Shown here in pieces: positions 14,606 to 22,576 of a stretch of DNA of 34,570 nt. A program made the translations under genes and the position numbers. The stretch covers positions 1 through 34,570 of the forward strand of contig JAGCDJ010000052.1 in assembly GCA_017651185.1 (NCBI GenBank). Direction: 5' to 3'. The notes under the pieces were generated by a model, which did no database searches, was not told the DNA's origin, and saw only the letters and a list, made by a program, of their open reading frames with translations. The DNA comes from Bacteroidales bacterium (GTDB lineage Bacteria > Bacteroidota > Bacteroidia > Bacteroidales > ML635J-15). How positions within the stretch are numbered: position 1 is the first letter of the stretch; every line of letters begins with the position of its first letter.

Positions 14606-14920
14606 TTATGCAAACTCATACTGCAATATTGAAATATTCAATGCATTCTCCAACTTACAAATTGTTTCGAGCGACAGGTTTTCTTCGCCTTTCAAAAGTC
14701 GCGAAACATACTGCGGAGAACAGCCCATCCTTTCGGCAACATCTTGTCGTGAAAGATTCTGTTGCTTCATTGCAATTGCCAATTTTATGGCAATTTTACG
14801 GGAATACTGTAACCATCCATCGGCTTTTGCCTTAAGACGCTTTTCTTCCTCCTTGCGCCAAGACGATGGAGTATCCGACTGGTAACGGCTTAAACGATTT
14901 ATTGCTTCTTCCTGTGTCAT
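14606..14920 (-). CDS. XRE-family HTH regulator (antitoxin-like)
   Basis: The 104-residue protein has an N-terminal helical segment rich in Lys/Glu and a classic Cro/CI HTH: KLAIAMKQQNLSRQDVAERMGCSPQYVSRLLKGEENLSLETICKLENAL (about 47-95). Size and layout recall HigA-type antitoxins, but no toxin gene adjoins it. Its partner, if any, is the downstream DUF1848 gene or lost DNA. A TATTTTTG box on the minus strand at 14963-14970 could be its promoter. Confidence 0.85.
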   Translation of the reverse strand: MTQEEAINRLSRYQSDTPSSWRKEEEKRLKAKADGWLQYSRKIAIKLAIAMKQQNLSRQDVAERMGCSPQYVSRLLKGEENLSLETICKLENALNISILQYEFA

Positions 14921-15017
14921 GGTTCTATCTCCAAGTCATATTATTAAAGTTTTTAATCACCACAAAAATAATACTTTTTTGGAAAAACGAAACCTATAAG
15001 TTGCAAAAAATCATAAA

Positions 15018-15087
15018 TTATTTGCAACGAAAAAATGATGTTCGTTTCATGAGAAGAAAATGTTTACTAGTTTTGATAACAAAGATA
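15018..15087 (-). pseudogene. Relic of a second C69 dipeptidase promoter and start
   Basis: The minus strand holds TATCTTTG (15080-15087), a similar leader, then TTTTCTTCTCATGAAACGAA. This nearly matches the live gene's TTTTCTCATGAAACGAACAC at 12120-12145. The frame gives MKRT like the live protein, then SFFRCK and a stop at 15018-15020. It therefore looks like the surviving 5' tip of a duplicated dipeptidase gene. The rest has been lost. The box could still fire and produce a short transcript toward the XRE gene. Confidence 0.65.
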
Positions 15088-15169
15088 GGCAATTCCAATT
15101 GTTTCTGATTTCTAAATATAGAAAAAATACTTCTCCACAATAAATTGCTCCATTCGCCGTTATCCCACT

Positions 15170-16012
15170 ATGAAACAAATTGTTAGTTATTCCATCCTGA
15201 TTGCTTTTGGACTGCTGTTGCTGACGGCTTGCAATACACAAAAGGCTTCCATAAAAGGTCCCGAAGGCAATATAACCTACAAGATTACACTGCCCAAAGG
15301 CTTCGACACGGCAACCGACCATTGTCCGATGGTGATACTTATGCACGGCATATTCTCGAGCAAAGACTTTACCCCCATGCCACAGATTGCCAAAGGTCTT
15401 GCAAAGGCTGGCATCGGGTCTGTTCGCTTCGACTTCAACGGCCATGGCAAAAGCGACGGGCGCAAGCAGGACATGACCATCGAGAAGGAAATTGCCGACG
15501 CCCACGCCGTATGGGACTATGTAAGCTCTTTGCCATACGCAAGCCACATCGGATTGTTAGGTCACTCGCAGGGAGGTGTCGTTGCCTCGATGACCGCAGG
15601 ACGACTGTCGGACGAAGGAAAGACCGTATCAGGCTTAGTGCTTCTTGCCCCGGGAACGGTCATAAAGGAGGCCTGCCAGGGAGGCAAGTTCTTCAATGCT
15701 CGTTTCGACCCCAACGACCCGCCGGAATACATACGCTGCTTGGGATTCTATAAATTAGGACGCGAATACCTCGTGTCCACCCAGCAACTCGACATCTACG
15801 GGACTTCCGCAGCCTATCGGGGTCCTGTGCTGCTGCAACACGGCGACCACGACGGCATTGTACCGCTATGGTGCAGCGAACGCTACCTGCCGACATACGG
15901 CACTAACGCAACCTTACAAATCATCGAAGGCGAGAACCACACCATCACGCGCCACCGCTCAAAAGTCATCGCCAATACGGTAGCGTTCTTCCGAAAGGTA
16001 TTTGGATTGTAA
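15170..16012 (+). CDS. Alpha/beta-hydrolase lipoprotein (esterase/acyl-hydrolase)
   Basis: The 280-residue protein has a lipoprotein signal (MKQIVSYSILIAFGLLLLTAC, lipobox LTAC). The alpha/beta-hydrolase core shows VILMHGIFSSKDF (oxyanion HG), RFDFNGHGKSDG, the nucleophile elbow GLLGHSQGG (Ser about 144), LLQHGDHDGIVP (acid) and ENHTITRH (catalytic His). The similarity is to feruloyl- or acetyl-esterase-like and prolyl-oligopeptidase-like serine hydrolases, but substrate is unknown. It faces the convergent EFR1 gene with 22 nt between stops. No clear promoter was identified upstream. Confidence 0.85.
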   Translation: MKQIVSYSILIAFGLLLLTACNTQKASIKGPEGNITYKITLPKGFDTATDHCPMVILMHGIFSSKDFTPMPQIAKGLAKAGIGSVRFDFNGHGKSDGRKQDMTIEKEIADAHAVWDYVSSLPYASHIGLLGHSQGGVVASMTAGRLSDEGKTVSGLVLLAPGTVIKEACQGGKFFNARFDPNDPPEYIRCLGFYKLGREYLVSTQQLDIYGTSAAYRGPVLLQHGDHDGIVPLWCSERYLPTYGTNATLQIIEGENHTITRHRSKVIANTVAFFRKVFGL

Positions 16013-16034
16013 CAAGTCCGCCGAGTTCGCTCCG

Positions 16035-16793
16035 CTAAAAGTCAATCATATCTTTTAGCCCAACTTCCGGATGATGGTACTGCCGTTCGGCTAGTGTCGC
16101 TTTGCCGTTGACTTCCATACTCTGATGCGGGCAGAAATGCAAGCAGGCCAGACACATAGCACAATTGTCACCTAGTTTGGCTTTGCCGTCGGCAAGGGTG
16201 ATGTTTTTCTGCGGACAAACTTTTGCACAAATGCCACAGCCCACGCATTTATCGGTATTGCAGGCAGGACGGGTCGAGTTCTGAGTTTTCGCAGCGATGG
16301 ACGGACGATTGAGCAACCAGCCTAAAGGGTCGAATCCTGCATAGTGGAAACCATGCTTTTCGTCGGCAATATCGTTCAAAATTTGCTTCAAGCGCGGTGC
16401 GTAACGCTCGAACTTCCATGCCTGACTGTTGGGATTGCGTCCGAAGGCAAGCGCAGAACTGTCGGGAACGCGGATTTTGTTGCAATAGGAAAGCTTTACG
16501 CCCTTCTGTCGCAAAATCCGACGCACCGTCCACACCGCATTGTTGGTCTGCGCCCCGCAGGTGATGACAACAAAGGTGTACGACGAAGGACTGATATTAA
16601 GTTGCGGCACAATATCACGCACCGCAATAGGCGCATCGAGCCAATATGTCGGGAAAACCAGACCTATGCGTTTTTCGTGAGTCAAATCCAAACCGACTGC
16701 CTTGCGAAGTGGCATCACTTGATCGCCAACCTTATCGGCAATTTGTCGGGCAATGGCGAGACTATTACCTGTACCGGAGAAGTATAGAATCAT
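16035..16793 (-). CDS. EFR1-type flavodoxin/2x[4Fe-4S] ferredoxin fusion
   Basis: The 252-residue protein opens with the flavodoxin FMN loop ILYFSGTGNSLAIARQIA, followed by VFPTYWLDAPIAV and the VVITCGA loop. After a linker it has two [4Fe-4S] motifs: CVGCGICAKVCPQKNI (about 185-200) and CAMCLACLHFCPHQSM (about 214-229). This is the EFR1 ferredoxin arrangement, a small cytoplasmic electron carrier between flavin and Fe-S partners. It starts 5 nt after the carbonic anhydrase stop, so the two form an operon. No obvious dedicated partner enzyme is adjacent. Confidence 0.9.
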   Translation of the reverse strand: MILYFSGTGNSLAIARQIADKVGDQVMPLRKAVGLDLTHEKRIGLVFPTYWLDAPIAVRDIVPQLNISPSSYTFVVITCGAQTNNAVWTVRRILRQKGVKLSYCNKIRVPDSSALAFGRNPNSQAWKFERYAPRLKQILNDIADEKHGFHYAGFDPLGWLLNRPSIAAKTQNSTRPACNTDKCVGCGICAKVCPQKNITLADGKAKLGDNCAMCLACLHFCPHQSMEVNGKATLAERQYHHPEVGLKDMIDF

Positions 16794-16798
16794 ATTTT

Positions 16799-17344
16799 TT
16801 ACATTTTTATTTCATCCAAAGCACCTGTCTCAGAGTCGATTATGAAACCGCGCACCACAATGTCCTTAGGCACAAGCGGATGAGTCTTGATGGTTTCGAC
16901 AGTCTTACGAACAGATTCTGGCGTGTCCTTGAAACCCTCGAGCCAATGGTCCAAATTGATGCCACACTTGCGGATTGTGTCAAGCGTCTCGTCGGTGATG
17001 CCTCTGGTAATCATTTCGTGATGAAAGTGGTCGTAGCTCATGTGACAGGCACCGCAATGCGAGTGCGCCACCACCATAATCTCATTAACGCCAAGCTCGT
17101 AGATAGCCACAATCAGACTTCGCATAGCAGAATCGAAAGCCGAAATGACCAAACCGCCGGCATTCTTGATGATTTTCGCATCGCCATTCTTCAGTCCCAA
17201 TGCGGCAGGAAGCAGTTCCGTCAGTCGGGTGTCCATACACGACAGCACCGCCAGTTTCTTGTCGGGATATTTGTCAGTCAGATATTTCTCATAAGCTTTC
17301 TGCTCAACGAAAGTCTTGTTGTATTTAATTATTTGGTCTATCAT
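16799..17344 (-). CDS. Beta-class carbonic anhydrase
   Basis: The 181-residue protein shows AVLSCMDTRL (zinc Cys36, Asp38, Arg40) and VVAHSHCGAC (zinc His94, Cys97), with IIKNAGGLV between. That is the full zinc set of a beta-carbonic anhydrase. The short type with the Asp-Arg dyad interconverts CO2 and bicarbonate for biosynthetic carboxylations. It has its own -7 box at 17369-17376 and leads a two-gene unit with the EFR1 gene. Confidence 0.92.
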   Translation of the reverse strand: MIDQIIKYNKTFVEQKAYEKYLTDKYPDKKLAVLSCMDTRLTELLPAALGLKNGDAKIIKNAGGLVISAFDSAMRSLIVAIYELGVNEIMVVAHSHCGACHMSYDHFHHEMITRGITDETLDTIRKCGINLDHWLEGFKDTPESVRKTVETIKTHPLVPKDIVVRGFIIDSETGALDEIKM

Positions 17345-17368
17345 ATAGGTTTTGTTTATAATGACTTA

Positions 17369-17376
17369 CAAAGGTA
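17369..17376 (-). promoter_or_regulatory. -7 promoter box of the carbonic anhydrase/EFR1 unit
   Basis: The minus strand reads TACCTTTG, 24 nt upstream of ATG 17344. The AT-rich remainder of the divergent gap to 17553 must also carry the sigma-operon promoter, but I see no clear match to the consensus there, which might mean self-recognition by the ECF sigma. Confidence 0.65.
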
Positions 17377-17553
17377 AAAAATAAATTAAGACAGAAAATA
17401 AATTTTGCGAGATACGGAATTGGTTTAAAGTTGTAAATAAAAGGTTGATATTTTGTTAATTAGCAAATATAACGAAAAAAAATTGTATTATTTTGTAAGA
17501 TTTTATGATTTCAATCGTATTACATGCGGAAGATGATTAAGAACGACTAGAAA

Positions 17554-18036
17554 ATGTCACACGAAGAGTTTTCAAATATGTACTTACCGTTCAGCAGCAA
17601 AATGTACGCCCTTGCATACAATATATTGCGAAACCGCGACGAGGCAAGGGACTGCGTACAGGATGTATATGCCGAATTGTGGCAACGACGAAACAGCATC
17701 GACTGCGACAAATCACCTCTGCCTCTAGTGCTGACAATGGTTCGCAACAACTGCTTCGACAAACTGAAACGCAAACATACAGAAAACAACGATTTGACAG
17801 ACATACTTTTAGACAACAAAACAGAAGATTCAATCAATGCCAGCAGTACATTGGTCGAAGTTATGAAAATGATAAGTATGCTACCGAAAGACCAGCAAAA
17901 AGTACTTCGCTTGCGCACTATAGATGGCCTTGAAATACAGCAAATTGAAGAGATAACACATTTTAGCCGAGAGAATATATACACATTGCTTTCTAGGGCA
18001 AGAAAAACATTAAGGGACAATTTTAAATCATTATGA
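17554..18036 (+). CDS. ECF-type RNA polymerase sigma factor
   Basis: The 160-residue protein has sigma region 2 (YLPFSSKMYALAYNILRNRDEARDCVQDVYAELWQRR, about 10-46) and region 4 (LPKDQQKVLRLRTIDGLEIQQIEEITHFSRENIYTLLSRARKTLRDNF, about 110-158), with no N- or C-terminal extension. It would redirect RNA polymerase under control of the next gene's product; their ATGA overlap (18033-18036) couples translation. The short linker and 160-aa length are typical of Bacteroidota ECF factors with a DUF4252 gene in the operon. Confidence 0.92.
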   Translation: MSHEEFSNMYLPFSSKMYALAYNILRNRDEARDCVQDVYAELWQRRNSIDCDKSPLPLVLTMVRNNCFDKLKRKHTENNDLTDILLDNKTEDSINASSTLVEVMKMISMLPKDQQKVLRLRTIDGLEIQQIEEITHFSRENIYTLLSRARKTLRDNFKSL

Positions 18037-18599
18037 CTATGGAAACGAAATCAAATATCGAGTCACTACTCATCCGCTTCTACGAAGGGAAAACGACACC
18101 CGCAGAGGAAGAAAAACTGATGGATTTTTTCCGTTCCGACGATGTTCCGACCGAACTTGAAGACGACCGTACACTGTTTCTGTCAATGGCAGAAATTGCC
18201 GACACTCATATACCCGATGATATTGCAAAGGAAATAAATACTTTTGTCGGCAATCTCAATGATTCGGAAGCGGAGAAAAATCCAGAACTAGCATCACGAC
18301 AACCTAAAAGCAATGTTTTCCGACTAGAAAAACCGCCAAAAACAATCTGGTATCGGATAGCGGCTGCTGTGTCCTTAATCGCAATAGTCGGAGTTTGCAT
18401 AATGCAGTTCCAAAATCAAGAATCTAATGAATCGCCATTCCGCGACACCTGTACTAGCGTTGAAGAAGCAACAATGCAGATTGAGAGAGCAAACAGCATA
18501 GTTTCCCGTTCTATACAAATGTGCAAACTGCCTACACAAGAAGCTATTAGAAAGACAAATTCAAAAATTAACAAGATAAAAAATCAGTCAAAACTTTAA
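18033..18599 (+). CDS. Putative anti-sigma factor (single-pass membrane protein)
   Basis: The 188-residue product has a cytosolic head with IESLLIRFYEGKTTPAEEEKLMDFF. This phrase recurs in Bacteroidota anti-sigma-like proteins and precedes acidic helices. One transmembrane helix follows at about 108-128 (WYRIAAAVSLIAIVGVCIMQF), then a periplasmic tail of some 60 residues. Position directly after, and overlapping, the sigma gene supports the role. The zinc motif of ZAS-type anti-sigmas is missing. An alternative start is the ATG at 18039. Confidence 0.75.
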   Translation: MTMETKSNIESLLIRFYEGKTTPAEEEKLMDFFRSDDVPTELEDDRTLFLSMAEIADTHIPDDIAKEINTFVGNLNDSEAEKNPELASRQPKSNVFRLEKPPKTIWYRIAAAVSLIAIVGVCIMQFQNQESNESPFRDTCTSVEEATMQIERANSIVSRSIQMCKLPTQEAIRKTNSKINKIKNQSKL

Positions 18600-18611
18600 A
18601 AATTAAGGAAT

Positions 18612-19061
18612 ATGAAACGATTAATAATAACAATTGCAATAATTGCCTGCACATTTGCAGCAATGGCGCAAAACAAGATTTTCGAAAAGTACGCCAAAAT
18701 GGAAGATGTGGATTATGTTTGCATTAACAAAGCAATGTTTAACCTAGCAAACTCTGTCTTGGATGCAGAACTCAGCAACCTTGGCGGCATAGAAAAAATG
18801 CTTATCATCAGTTCGAACACTGCAAAGGGCAAGAGTCAAATAGACAAGGACATAGAAGTTTTAAGCAATGACAAAAACTACGAAATACTCATGACCGCAC
18901 GCGATGGTAGCGACAATGTTGTTTTTTTCTTTACCGACAAACGCAATCCGCATGAACTAATAATAGCCACACAGGAAAAAGAGGAAAGTTCGATTATCGT
19001 TTATGCAGGAAATTTCTCATCCAAAGAAGTATTCGAAATGCTTAATGGCGAAGGGGATTAG
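18612..19061 (+). CDS. DUF4252 family exported protein
   Basis: The 149-residue protein has a signal peptide (MKRLIITIAIIACTFAAMAQ, cut after AMA). A mature domain follows with FEKYAKMEDVDYVCINKAMFNLA, KMLIISSNTAKG, and a final IVYAGNFSSKEVFEMLNG. This matches DUF4252, a Bacteroidota family often found in ECF sigma operons. Its molecular role is not known; it may be a periplasmic sensor or effector of the envelope response. It is the last gene of the operon, followed by a terminator at 19086-19115. Confidence 0.85.
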   Translation: MKRLIITIAIIACTFAAMAQNKIFEKYAKMEDVDYVCINKAMFNLANSVLDAELSNLGGIEKMLIISSNTAKGKSQIDKDIEVLSNDKNYEILMTARDGSDNVVFFFTDKRNPHELIIATQEKEESSIIVYAGNFSSKEVFEMLNGEGD

Positions 19062-19085
19062 AACCTTAAATTTACTTACTTACGA

Positions 19086-19115
19086 AAGCAACTGCTCAAT
19101 ACAGTTGCTTTTTTT
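19086..19115 (+). terminator. Terminator of the sigma/anti-sigma/DUF4252 operon
   Basis: GCAACTG (19088-19094) and CAGTTGC (19102-19108) form the stem, followed by seven T. Confidence 0.85.
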
Positions 19116-19389
19116 GTTAGTTCAGATTTAGCAATAGATATGGCACCAATGGTTCCAAATTAACCTATTATACCCCAAAAACATAAATAATAGTTTAAAA
19201 TACAACTATTAATTATTTTTAATTTCCACATGCAGTCCCCCATTATACTATCTGGGATTAACCTCAATGTTTTTTATTTTAAAAATAAATACTTCGAAAA
19301 CTTTAACAAACTTTAACAAAAAAAATTGTGACAGCGAATTTTTGTCCCCTACTTTTGCCGTTGAAAGTTTAATTTTAAATGTAAATATT
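19116..19389 (+). promoter_or_regulatory. AT-rich intergenic region with a -7 box
   Basis: TACTTTTG at 19350-19357 with a TTG at 19326-19328 (21-nt spacing) precedes ATG 19390 by 32 nt. Upstream lies a short direct repeat (ACTTTAACAA twice at about 19300-19320). No other structure or gene is visible in the roughly 270-nt gap, which is much more AT-rich than its left neighbours. Confidence 0.6.
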
Positions 19390-19977
19390 ATGGAAGACCT
19401 TAAAGAATTATTATCAAAATTAGATGCGGAGTCATCTGAAAAAGAAATTGCTACAACATTCGAAAAAATTGCAAATATTCTGCTGTTTAGAAGTCATATC
19501 AAAACACCGAACGGTAATTATAGAATATTAGAAATAGAATTCTATTTCAAAAACAATAAACATAAAGATAATGTAACTATAGAGCGTACAGAAGAAGCAG
19601 GGATGTGGTGGTTACATGATTATGGCGTTGACTTGACTTTTAAGAGTGATGAAAACAAAAAATTTTATGGCGGAATTCTCATAAGGAGTATAATTTCATT
19701 AGACAAAAATGATGAGGATAAGGAAATTTATGGTCCAAGGAAATGTTGCTGGCATTTGTTTTATTTTTCTGCATTAGAACAAAATATGGTGCCACAAATC
19801 GTAATGAATGATAGTGAATGTATTTATAATGGCACATTGGAGACAACTAAACGCTATATTACAAGAAAACCGAAACCAGAAGATGGTATTTATAGGGATA
19901 GTCTTTATCGATTCTATGTGAATGGTTTAGATTTACATGTTGAAAAAAATTACAAAAAAGCATCTCCCTGGAAATAA
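19390..19977 (+). CDS. Unrecognised 195-residue protein, possibly DNA-glycosylase-like
   Basis: The start is ATG 19390, behind a -7 box; an open frame extends upstream without a promoter. Recognisable blocks are GNYRILEIEFYF, a WWLHDYGVDLTF block, FYGGILIRSI, IYGPRKCCWHLF and a C-terminal DSLYRFYVNGLDLHV. Their order (ET/EIEFY, then a GVDLTF beta-strand, a GGILIR strand and a GPR/K loop) faintly recalls the alkyladenine DNA glycosylase fold (ETEAY, then VLIR and GP). That is a weak guess and no catalytic residue is claimed. The base composition is clearly more AT-rich than the flanks, suggesting transfer. The next gene begins 12 nt later. Confidence 0.6.
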   Translation: MEDLKELLSKLDAESSEKEIATTFEKIANILLFRSHIKTPNGNYRILEIEFYFKNNKHKDNVTIERTEEAGMWWLHDYGVDLTFKSDENKKFYGGILIRSIISLDKNDEDKEIYGPRKCCWHLFYFSALEQNMVPQIVMNDSECIYNGTLETTKRYITRKPKPEDGIYRDSLYRFYVNGLDLHVEKNYKKASPWK

Positions 19978-19989
19978 ATATACAACATT

Positions 19990-21696
19990 ATGATCACCGA
20001 TAACCTTACCGCCAGAGTATTTTTCTCTGACCTTCTGCCCAAGAAATGCCCAATTTTGAACGGACGCATTGCTGAAATTTTAACTGAAAAAAGGATTCCG
20101 TTCGCCTATCTTTCGGAAACAAAAGACATCTGGTGCCGCGATTTCATGCCTATACAGATTGAAAACGACCGTTTTGTATTCTACAAATACACGCCAGACT
20201 ATCTGCAGGATAAAACCGGGCTTCGTCTTCAGACCAATCCCGAAAATGTTTTTCACGCCAGTGCAAACCGCATCGAAAACCTGATGCAAAATGCAATAAC
20301 TATCGACCTTGTTATGGACGGTGGCAATGTGGTAAAATGTGGCGACACCGTTGTGATGACCGAGAAGGTGTTTTTTGAAAACAAGGACAAGACACGCGAC
20401 CAAGTGGAAGGAATTCTGAAAGATGCATTCCAAAGCGAGATATTGTTTTTGCCTTGGGACAGGAATGAAACATTCGGGCATAGCGACGGCATAGTACATT
20501 ATGCTGGAGATGGCAAAATCCTATTGACAAATTACGATGACTTTTCGCCCTATTATTACAACCGCTTCCGAAAAGCATTGGGAAAGCACTTTGAGGTTAT
20601 CCCGCTGAAATACAAAGCAAAAAGACTGCACGCAACCTCTTGGGCTTACATCAATTTTCTGCAAATAGGCAAACTGGTTCTCGTCCCTCAATTAGGTATT
20701 GAAGAGGACGAACAGGCTTTGGAGCAAATCAACAATGCCCTACCAGATTGTGAAGTTGTCGGTGTGCCAGCACGGGAGGCTGTAAGAAGAGGAGGCGCAT
20801 TGAACTGTATTTCGTGGAATGTAACTTTGCAAGACGGCATTATCGACAACTCTGTCGAAAGAAAAGATTTTTATATGAAATTTAAAGTAAACGAAGCAAT
20901 AATCAAGCAAATACAAAATCAGCGTGAACTATTTGAGAAAGGCTTAAAATACGAAGAAAACGGAGACTATGAAAATGCCGTAGAACTATATACCGAATCT
21001 GCAAGATTAGGATACGATTGGGCACAATTTACTCTCGCCATGTGCTACGAAAACGGCAATGGTGTAGAAAAAGATCTAGCCAAAGCGGTTGAGTGGTACA
21101 CGAAAGCTGCCGAACAAGAAAACATACGCGCACAACACAATCTTGCAATTTGCTACGAAGAAGGTAGTGGCATTAGAAAAAACATGAGAAAAGCCATAAT
21201 TTGGTATAGAGAAGCTGCCGAACTGGGATTTGCACCATCACAATACAACCTTGCTGTCTGTTATGAAGAAGGACGAGGAACAAAGAAAAATCCTAAGAAA
21301 GCATTTGAGTGGTACGCAAAAGCAGCCGAGCAAGGAATATCTTTTGCTCAATATAAACTTGCAGTGTGCTATAGGAAAGGATTTGGTGTCGAAAAAGATT
21401 TGAAGGAAGCTGTAAAATGGTACACCAAAGCAGCCAAGCAGGAAGATCCTTATGCTCAAAACGACCTCGGTTCGTGTTACGAAAACGGAGATGGCGTTGA
21501 AAAAGACCTCAAGAAAGCCCTAACATGGTATAGAAAAGCTACGAAACAAGGAGATGACACAGCACAATTAAACCTTGGCAACTGTTACGAAAAAGGTCTT
21601 GGTGTAAAAAAGAATCTCGAGAAAGCCAAAGCTTGGTACAAATTATCGGCAGAAAAAGGAAATAAAAACGCGCAAAACAGACTCTTAGCACTCTAA
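19990..21696 (+). CDS. Agmatine/peptidyl-arginine deiminase-like enzyme fused to six Sel1 repeats
   Basis: The 568-residue protein has two parts. Residues 1-285 match the guanidino-group deiminase superfamily (PAD_porph/agmatine deiminase). Visible residues are DIWCRDFMPI (Arg50-Asp51), VMDGGNVV (Asp110), TFGHSDGIVHY (His164, Asp166) and GGALNCISWN with the nucleophile Cys273. All catalytic residues appear present, but the domain is shorter than the usual 340-370. Residues about 300-565 carry a leading half-repeat and six 36-residue Sel1-like repeats (A-x-x-x-LA-x-CYE-x-G-x-GV-x-KD with A-x-x-WY-x-KAAEQG). No signal peptide is seen. Deiminase plus Sel1 in one chain is unusual; the repeats may bind a protein substrate. 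Terminator downstream. Confidence 0.85.
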   Translation: MITDNLTARVFFSDLLPKKCPILNGRIAEILTEKRIPFAYLSETKDIWCRDFMPIQIENDRFVFYKYTPDYLQDKTGLRLQTNPENVFHASANRIENLMQNAITIDLVMDGGNVVKCGDTVVMTEKVFFENKDKTRDQVEGILKDAFQSEILFLPWDRNETFGHSDGIVHYAGDGKILLTNYDDFSPYYYNRFRKALGKHFEVIPLKYKAKRLHATSWAYINFLQIGKLVLVPQLGIEEDEQALEQINNALPDCEVVGVPAREAVRRGGALNCISWNVTLQDGIIDNSVERKDFYMKFKVNEAIIKQIQNQRELFEKGLKYEENGDYENAVELYTESARLGYDWAQFTLAMCYENGNGVEKDLAKAVEWYTKAAEQENIRAQHNLAICYEEGSGIRKNMRKAIIWYREAAELGFAPSQYNLAVCYEEGRGTKKNPKKAFEWYAKAAEQGISFAQYKLAVCYRKGFGVEKDLKEAVKWYTKAAKQEDPYAQNDLGSCYENGDGVEKDLKKALTWYRKATKQGDDTAQLNLGNCYEKGLGVKKNLEKAKAWYKLSAEKGNKNAQNRLLAL

Positions 21697-21710
21697 AAAT
21701 CAGTCGGATT

Positions 21711-21749
21711 CAAAAAACAAGACACAGCCCTAAGACCGTGTCTTGTTTC
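21711..21749. terminator. Bidirectional terminator between convergent genes
   Basis: ACAAGACAC and GTGTCTTGT pair around a 12-nt loop with A-run before and a TTTCT tail after. It serves the deiminase gene (plus) and the peroxide operon (minus). Confidence 0.8.
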
Positions 21750-21757
21750 TATGTTCA

Positions 21758-21961
21758 TTAATTATCTGCTTTAGTGCATTGATATTTTTCAAAGTTGTAC
21801 TGCTTTCTCAGTTCTGCCTGACGCTCTGGCGACTGGGAGGTGAAATATGACTTCCAGCCCGGGCAGAAATTTATGTGCCAGCGCCAGATGCGGCCTAATA
21901 CCGAATTCGGTTTTGCGTCGTAATGGGCGCGAAACTTGCAGTTTTCACATGCTTGTGCCAT
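21758..21961 (-). CDS. Cys-rich mini-protein of unknown function
   Basis: The 67-residue protein starts MAQACENCKFRAHYDAKPNS and continues with a Trp-rich GRIWRWHINFCPGWKSYF and a final Cys. Four cysteines (CxxC, then single C and C) suggest a small metal site. I recall similar orphan sequences in Bacteroidota but no function. It lies 12 nt after the glutathione peroxidase stop, so it is the last gene of the peroxide operon. Confidence 0.7.
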   Translation of the reverse strand: MAQACENCKFRAHYDAKPNSVLGRIWRWHINFCPGWKSYFTSQSPERQAELRKQYNFEKYQCTKADN

Positions 21962-21973
21962 AACCTATCCGCA

Positions 21974-22522
21974 TTATTTCAACATTGATTCAATTTCGGT
22001 TTCCATGTCCTTAGGCTCGGCTACTGGCGGGAAACGCTTGATAACCGTTCCGTCCTTCGAAATTAAGAACTTGGTAAAATTCCAGCGCACATCGCCTTCG
22101 CCACGACCTTCCGACTTGCTCAGACTGTCAACCAACGCCATTGTGGCCTTGTTCTTCAAACCTTTTACTTCCTCGGTCGGAACTTGCTTTGTAAGGTATG
22201 TGAAGATAGGGTGCGCGTTTTCACCGAAGACATCAATCTTCTTCATCAGAGGGAAGGTTACGCCATGGTTTATACGGCAGAATTCTGCAATTTCCTCATC
22301 GCTGCCTGGTTCCTGATGCTTGAACTGGTCGCAAGGGAAACCGAGAATGACGAATCCCTGGTCCTTATACTTCTGGTAAAGCGCTTCCAATCCGTCGTAC
22401 TGAGGGGTGAAACCGCACTTCGATGCCGTGTTTACTATCATCAGCACATTGCCGCGATACTGGGACATTTCTACTTCTACGCCTTTGTTGTTAAGGGCTT
22501 TGTAATCGTAAATCGTTGCCAT
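21974..22522 (-). CDS. Glutathione peroxidase family (thiol peroxidase-like)
   Basis: The 182-residue protein has the GPx fold markers: VLMIVNTASKCGFTPQYDGL with peroxidatic Cys36, ILGFPCDQFKHQEPG with Gln and the possible resolving Cys, and DVRWNFTKFLISKDGTVIKRF with the Trp-Asn pair. It is the Cys (non-selenium) type that normally uses thioredoxin. It reduces H2O2 and lipid peroxides. It sits in a unit with an OhrR-like repressor and a ferritin-like protein. Confidence 0.93.
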   Translation of the reverse strand: MATIYDYKALNNKGVEVEMSQYRGNVLMIVNTASKCGFTPQYDGLEALYQKYKDQGFVILGFPCDQFKHQEPGSDEEIAEFCRINHGVTFPLMKKIDVFGENAHPIFTYLTKQVPTEEVKGLKNKATMALVDSLSKSEGRGEGDVRWNFTKFLISKDGTVIKRFPPVAEPKDMETEIESMLK

Positions 22523-22576
22523 TTTTTTCTGTTTTTAAGTATATGCTGTGCAGAGGCACTCGTCGAAGCCGTTAGG

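Noticed and set aside
19267..19389. Upstream extension of the 195-aa gene to ATG 19267
   Set aside because: The -7 box (19350-19357) lies inside this extension, so the transcript would not include it.
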